Shown here: positions 33,840 through 38,276 of the stretch, piece after piece | How the letters are laid out: each line of letters begins with the position of its first letter | How positions within the stretch are numbered: position 1 is the stretch's first letter | From: Leptospira kirschneri serovar Cynopteri str. 3522 CT | GTDB taxonomy: Bacteria; Spirochaetota; Leptospiria; Leptospirales; Leptospiraceae | Assembly (NCBI RefSeq): GCF_000243695.2 | Contig: NZ_AHMN02000022.1 | Coordinates: forward strand, 152,501 to 190,776 | Direction: 5' to 3' | DNA: 38,276 bases | The notes under the pieces: generated by a model | The model's input: only the letters and a program-made list of their open reading frames with translations | Database searches by the model: none | What the model was told of the DNA's origin: nothing | Translations under genes and position numbers: made by a program

Positions 33840-34604
33840 TTAACGATTTGAAAATAACTTCATAAAAGAAACTGTGAAAGAATGTGCGTCTCCCGGCCAA
33901 CGAGAAGAAACGTAATTTCCGTCCGTGATTGAATGACCCCTTTTTAATTTTTTATGATTGTCTCTAAAGATTGGTTTTGGGCCGAAGTGAAAATCATTCG
34001 GATCTTTTAGAGCCGATCTTACTTCTTCTTCAACGGTTTGAGGATAAGTTCTATAATAATTTCCCAACCAAAGTCTAGTAAGGTTCCAAGCCGCCATTTC
34101 TTGAGATTTTAAAAGAGCCGTAGTTTTTTTTCCGTAAAGAATAGAACGATTAGTTCCAGGTAATTTACTACGAGCTGCTAAAACGACACCGTGACAAATT
34201 GCTCCGACAGGTTTACCAGTAGCAAAAAATGAACCTACAAATTTTTGTAATTCTTCTGATTCTAAGTATTCTTTCATTCCCGGAGCGTGCCCACCTGGAA
34301 GAATGAGTCCTGCAAAATTCTCCGTTTTTAAATCTTTATAAGAGATTGGATTCTGAAAGTTCGGATCGGAGATCATTTCATTGTAAGCGGTTCTGGCTTT
34401 TTTATGAGCGATTAAAATCGGTTTCCAAATTCCAAGACCTTTTCCAGTAAGCATTCTAAAATCAGCAGATCCAGGTTTGCCGTTTGGGGTTGCAAAAAAT
34501 ACTTCATAACCATTTTCCTTTAATATTTTCCAAGGAATTGAAGCTTCGGAAGGATCGAAATCGACGGAAGGTAAGGGAATTAAAACTTTATAAGTAGAGA
34601 TCAT
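33840..34604 (-). CDS. DJ-1/PfpI family protein (Hsp31/glyoxalase III-like)
   Basis: A 254-residue cysteine hydrolase-like protein. Nucleophile elbow AICHGV (Cys137, His138) and a Glu near residue 20 (DPSEASIPW) give the Glu-Cys-His arrangement of the DJ-1 superfamily; GLILPGGHAPGM precedes the elbow. Longer than compact PfpI (~170) and more like Hsp31/glyoxalase III-type members, with an extended C-terminal part (HFGPKPIFRDNHKKLKRGHS and the SSRWPGDAHSF end). Family members convert methylglyoxal to lactate or act as chaperones. Being directly upstream of the Kef-type antiporter (9 bp) suggests a role in electrophile defence. Substrate not provable from sequence. Confidence 0.85.
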   Translation of the reverse strand: MISTYKVLIPLPSVDFDPSEASIPWKILKENGYEVFFATPNGKPGSADFRMLTGKGLGIWKPILIAHKKARTAYNEMISDPNFQNPISYKDLKTENFAGLILPGGHAPGMKEYLESEELQKFVGSFFATGKPVGAICHGVVLAARSKLPGTNRSILYGKKTTALLKSQEMAAWNLTRLWLGNYYRTYPQTVEEEVRSALKDPNDFHFGPKPIFRDNHKKLKRGHSITDGNYVSSRWPGDAHSFTVSFMKLFSNR

Positions 34605-34768
34605 GGTATCGATTCTAATTTTTGTTTTAAAAAATCAAGACCTTAAAAAAACAAATTCGGATGTATGATCAGTATAATTTTTTATGAAAGTTAAATCTTT
34701 TTAAAACGACTCATTTTAGGTTCTTCGTTTAGGTCAAATTATTGGTAAAACCAATCAATTGTGGAAAT

Positions 34769-35034
34769 TAATTTTTAGAAAACACAATAGCTTGATTTGG
34801 GCGAGCATCATGGAAGTGAAGGGTTGAGGGTTCTTTATGCGGAAATTTTTACAATGTCGAGATTGTTTCGTAAAAACTCTGATAAGAGTTCTTTAAATTG
34901 AAGTCATCGAAAAATTTTATACATTCTATATTAGAGTTTTTAAAAAATTTCATAGTGAAATTAACAAAACTGATTTAATTGTCCATTTTCAATGTAACGA
35001 AAACAGATGGGAAATTCATTTTCAACAACTCTAA
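34769..35034 (+). repeat. Direct repeat R1, upstream of gpx-ohrR
   Basis: TAATTTTTAGAAAACACAAT starts both this and R2 (36521). Shared for ~250 bp with small gaps: GGTTCTTTATGCGGAAATTT, then TTTCGTAAAAACTCTGATAA, AAATTGAAGTCATCGAAAAA, then a reverse-type family A copy (34929-35036). R1 has ~14 extra bases near 34805 and ~17 near 34990. Confidence 0.85.
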
Positions 35035-35036
35035 TA
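34929..35036 (-). repeat. Family A repeat (inside R1)
   Basis: TATTAGAGTTTTTAAAAAAT at the left, core CATAGTGAAATTAACAAAAC, TGATTTAATTGTCCATTTTC, right end CATTTTCAACAACTCTAATA. Confidence 0.8.
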
Positions 35037-35037
35037 T

Positions 35038-35210
35038 AATGTGAGTTCGACGTAAGAAAATCAGAAATGGGCTCTTTAGCTCTGGTCAATAAATTGCATG
35101 CAAGAAACGTTATACAGTATATCGTTTTTAGTTTCAATATAAAACACGATCTGTCGAGCGACCATAGAAGCGAGACAGCTTGAGTTTTATAGCTGCGTTA
35201 ACTCACGTTA
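35038..35210 (+). repeat. Family B repeat with both ends
   Basis: Left end AATGTGAGTTCGACGTAAG (35039 on), interior GGGCTCTTTAGCTCTGGTCA, AATAAATTGCATGCAAGAAA, AACACGATCTGTCGAGCGAC, right end CTGCGTTAACTCACGTTA (35193-35210). The ends are imperfect inverted repeats. Confidence 0.75.
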
Positions 35211-35399
35211 CTAATCTCTATAAAATTGAGTACCTTTAATTCTATCACAAAACGCTGATTCATGTAAAATATTAGGTACTTTATTATAGTTATGAGTAAT
35301 ATAAATTTTAATAAAAGCAGTTTCAAAATTTAAAAAACGCGAAAATTTATACATAATTTTAGAAATGAAACTGCAATTCAAAAGCAGTAAAAATTTTTG

Positions 35400-35430
35400 T
35401 TGACTAAAATTTTAAATTCTTATTTTATAA
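35400..35430 (+). promoter_or_regulatory. Predicted promoter of gpx-ohrR
   Basis: TTGACT (35400-35405) is a good -35; TTTATAA (35424-35430) fits a -10 with 18-19 bp spacing. The downstream operator begins at 35431, so a bound repressor would sit over the start site. Confidence 0.55.
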
Positions 35431-35454
35431 AATTAAATTGTGCACAATTTAATT
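35431..35454. promoter_or_regulatory. 24-bp perfect palindrome, likely OhrR operator
   Basis: Half-site AATTAAATTGTG (35431-35442) is followed by its exact inverse complement CACAATTTAATT (35443-35454). OhrR operators in Bacillus and Xanthomonas are built of TACAATT/AATTGTA elements, which this resembles. It abuts the predicted -10 upstream and the gpx GAGG downstream, and the gene two positions along encodes OhrR. Confidence 0.75.
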
Positions 35455-35464
35455 GAGGTTCGAT

Positions 35465-35950
<486 letters not shown>

Positions 35951-35973
35951 AAATAAAGCCGACTTCTTTAAAA

Positions 35974-36420
<447 letters not shown>

Positions 36421-36520
36421 ATTTTGTATCTGTTACAAATTCCATAGAAACGATATTTGAAATGAGCCGTGGATTTTACGAAGATACGGTTTACTATCTT
36501 TTAAAAGGAAGTCTTCATTT

Positions 36521-36766
36521 TAATTTTTAGAAAACACAATAGTTTGATTTGGACGAGTGAAGAGTTGAGGGTTCTTTACGCGGAAATTTTTACAATGTCG
36601 AGATTGTTTCGTAAAAACTCTGATAAGAATTTCTTAAATTGAAGTCATCGAAAAATTTTATACAATTCTATATTAGAGTTTTTTAAAAATTCCATAGTGG
36701 AATTAACAAAACTGATTTAATTGTCCGTTTCAAGCAGATGGAGAATTAATTTTTCAACTACTCTAT
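36521..36766 (+). repeat. Direct repeat R2, downstream of gpx-ohrR
   Basis: Same order as R1, in the same direction; shares GGTTCTTTACGCGGAAATTT and AAATTGAAGTCATCGAAAAA with it, then a family A copy (36671-36767). Together R1 and R2 bracket 35035-36520, which contains one family B copy, gpx and ohrR. Confidence 0.85.
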
Positions 36767-36767
36767 T
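36671..36767 (-). repeat. Family A repeat (inside R2)
   Basis: TATTAGAGTTTTTTAAAAAT, core CCATAGTGGAATTAACAAAA, right end AATTTTTCAACTACTCTATT. The core keeps CAAGCAGATGGAGAATTAA. Confidence 0.8.
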
Positions 36768-37075
36768 GACTGATAACTTATGATTGGGGCGAAAAATTAT
36801 ATAAGAGATTTTTTCTAAGTGGAAAATTTCTAAAAAACCTATAAACGGTAGTACTTTATGAATTTCTAATTAACTGCCGCTTTCCTACAGAAATCGTTGT
36901 AGATAAAAGTTTGCAAACTTTTTAATACTTTTCTATTAGCAATCTTTGAATTCTGTACAAATTTTAAATATATAAGGCTAATTTTTTTCGTAAATAAACT
37001 ACTCATAATTACATCATAAAATACTCAAACCATTAATTTAAATTTCTGTAATGTAAATTCAGAGAAAGAGAATTT

Positions 37076-37555
37076 GGGCAGATCCGGTGTTGCCGGACCG
37101 CGCTTTCAGCTTCAATCAATAAGATGCATGAAAGAAACGTAATATTTCGTCTTTAGTTTTAATATAGAACGCGATCCATAGAGAGCCATAACCTTACCCA
37201 CAAGTATTTAGATTTCAATATTAAATCTGTGGGAATTACGACAAATCCTCTGTAAAACTGAGTTCCCGCCCTTATTTTTGGGTGGGGGCGGAGGTGGAGA
37301 AATTCGGAAGACTTTTCTCTATCAGAAAAACATGCTTTTTGCAAGTAAAAAGACTCATTCTTGTCGGAACACTTGAAAAATGTGCGTTTTTGAGCCTTAT
37401 GATTCTAAAATCCTATTCAACTTGTGGGTAAGGTTATGATAGAGAGCGCTCAGCTGAGCCTCAATCACTTTTGTATTGGATTTTACAGAACTTACTTGAA
37501 ACTGTATTTTGGAACAAACATTTAGATACTCAATTGGATAGGGATGAGTAACGAA
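37076..37555 (+). repeat. Family B-like copy split by an insertion
   Basis: Left part: GGTGTTGCCGGACCGCGCTT, AATAAGATGCATGAAAGAAA, AACGCGATCC (to 37177). After the 252-bp insertion and target duplicate it resumes GCTCAGCTGAGCCTCAATCA and the shared 3' block (TTGTATTGGATTTTACAGAA, ...GGATAGGGATGAGTAA) to ~37555. The blocks are recognisable in the 14450 and 35038 copies. Confidence 0.65.
37178..37447. mobile_element. 252-bp MITE-like insertion with flanking 9-bp duplication
   Basis: Terminal inverted repeats are CATAACCTTACCCACAAGT (37187-37205) and its exact complement ACTTGTGGGTAAGGTTATG (37420-37438), 19 bp with no mismatch. Flanks are ATAGAGAGC on both sides (37178-37186 and 37439-37447), a perfect 9-bp target-site duplication. 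The 214-bp interior has no plausible transposase; a 61-codon frame over the left part runs across the inverted repeat. It would be mobilised in trans by an unidentified element. The perfect ends and duplication suggest a recent insertion. Confidence 0.9.
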
Positions 37556-37604
37556 AAACGAACCAAACAAAGAACACTTAATTTATATCATACGAACAAA
37601 ATTT

Positions 37605-37795
37605 CTAGGAACTACTACAAAAAGTAGTACTACAAGTCTAAAATCGCCTCTATACACTATTCAAAACAATCAAGAAAAGAAAGAATTTGTAGTAGTTCCT
37701 AGAAACCTGGATTTTACAGACAATTCTGAAAATGTGGGAACTCATACCATGATAAAACTCACGTAAAATAGACATAATCTCTAGGAACTACCGCA
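37605..37795. repeat. Family C cluster 3 (GTAGTTCC words)
   Basis: TAGGAACTACTACA (37605-37618), GTAGTAGTTCCTAGAA (~37690), GTGGGAACTC (~37734), TAGGAACTACCGC (~37782): alternating orientations, separated by ~44-85 bp. Confidence 0.65.
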
Positions 37796-37919
37796 TTTGT
37801 TATTATTACTATAAAATCCAAAAAGAATCAAATTTTTGCATAGAATTGCAGTTTGTGGTATGGTCACCAAACAGAAGTTTTACGCAAAAACCAAATTGAA
37901 GATTGTTACTTTTGGATTT

Positions 37920-38276
37920 TTATAGAGATTCATTCAATTTGACTTTTGATTTTAGAAAGCCAAAAGAACCCGCACGTTTCCGAAAGAAGAAAGAAATTTT
38001 CCTCTCCTTTTGTAGAATAAGAAAAGTGTAACGCCCCATTCTGCGATATGGTCTTGTAATAGGTTTTTCCCGAAAAATTCTAAAAATCCCGATTCAGACA
38101 TTCCAGATGCAATATCCAACCCCACTAATTTCGGGTATTTTATTTTCAGCACTCGCAAGAATTACAGCGCTTGCGCCTTTTCTTTCCAGAGTAATTTCTG
38201 AAATAGGAATTCCCAAAATCGCTCTAAGATGAAGTTCGAACTCGTTGAAGTTCTGTGTTCCGGCTAACGTAACCAT
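37920..38276 (-). pseudogene. purK: purK-like C-terminal part, reading frame broken (5' end outside window)
   Basis: From the window edge the minus frame reads [25 protein letters not shown], matching the F-x-x-H-x-R-A-x-x-G-x-P region of N5-carboxyaminoimidazole ribonucleotide synthase, then stops at TGA (38094-38096). Beyond the TGA the same frame resumes with REKPITRPYRRMGRYTF, close to the PurK C-terminal RPYRKMGH motif, and remains open to TAA at 37920. In the second frame a piece ([15 protein letters not shown]) resembles the L-H-x-YGK segment, so a shift out and back near 38150 and 38066 could explain the break. Either a nonsense change or paired frameshifts; a sequence error or different C-terminus is not excluded. 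Confidence 0.55.

Larger units (their letters stand above)
34605..35399. other. Repeat-filled gap upstream of gpx
   Basis: About 800 bp with no gene: direct repeat R1 (34769-35034) that includes a family A copy, then a family B copy (35038-35210), then AT-rich sequence to the gpx promoter. Confidence 0.6.
36421..37919. other. 1.5-kb repeat island without a gene
   Basis: Holds R2 (36521-36766), a split family B copy (37076-37555) with the 252-bp insertion inside it, and family C cluster 3 (37605-37795). Stretches 36780-37060 and 37800-37919 show nothing recognisable. Confidence 0.6.

Noticed and set aside
37159..37344. 61-codon minus frame over the left side of the MITE
   Set aside because: It runs across the terminal inverted repeat and target duplicate, has no RBS, and stops within the element; not a transposase.

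Overview
This is a chromosomal window of a pathogenic-clade Leptospira (spirochaete), close to L. interrogans. The evidence is an AT-rich sequence with long repeat-laden gaps between genes, a lipoprotein with the Leptospira-type DUF1554 domain, a plastid-type ferredoxin-NADP+ reductase, and the flgN-flgK-flgL-fliW-csrA cluster. Most assignments rest on motifs read by eye; no database search was possible.

Layout. 1-4735 (+): the end of serS, then an envelope set: an OmpA-domain protein with PD40 repeats, a family-3 solute-binding protein and an outer-membrane barrel protein. 5069-8184 (-): the housekeeping cluster tadA, tRNA-Ser(GGA), dnaX, ybaB, recR; dnaX has an A9 slippage site. 8795-13691: a PC4-like protein, ferredoxin reductase, lpxD with a small downstream gene, and a two-domain DUF1554 lipoprotein preceded by a 20-bp perfect palindrome. 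15022-22451: tRNA-Gly(TCC), an M32 carboxypeptidase, a FliG-like single-domain protein, a lipoprotein/DUF423 operon and several small hypothetical or DUF genes. 22984-29535: an M23 peptidase, then the flagellar hook-filament junction operon ending in fliW-csrA. 29751-34604: a SHOCT lipoprotein, a gene broken by an in-frame stop, and an operon of a DJ-1/PfpI protein with a KefB/C-type K+/H+ antiporter. 35465-36420: glutathione peroxidase and OhrR behind a 24-bp palindromic operator. 37920-38276: the 3' end of a purK-like gene that appears broken.

The least-explained material is non-coding. At least four kinds of repeat fill the gaps: a ~100-bp imperfect palindrome (family A, about 10 copies), a 110-250 bp element with TAACGTGAGTT-type ends (family B), clusters of a short GTAGTTCCCACA word in both orientations (family C), and a 252-bp insertion (37187-37438) with perfect 19-bp terminal inverted repeats and a perfect 9-bp target duplication, which landed inside a family B copy. 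A ~250-bp direct repeat containing family A brackets the gpx-ohrR pair.

How the genes work together: tadA/tRNA-Ser/dnaX/ybaB/recR is an information-processing block. flgN (chaperone), flgK and flgL (junction proteins), and fliW/csrA (post-transcriptional control) form one flagellar module. gpx/ohrR looks like a self-contained peroxide-sensing unit. DJ-1 with KefB suggests an electrophile or methylglyoxal response.
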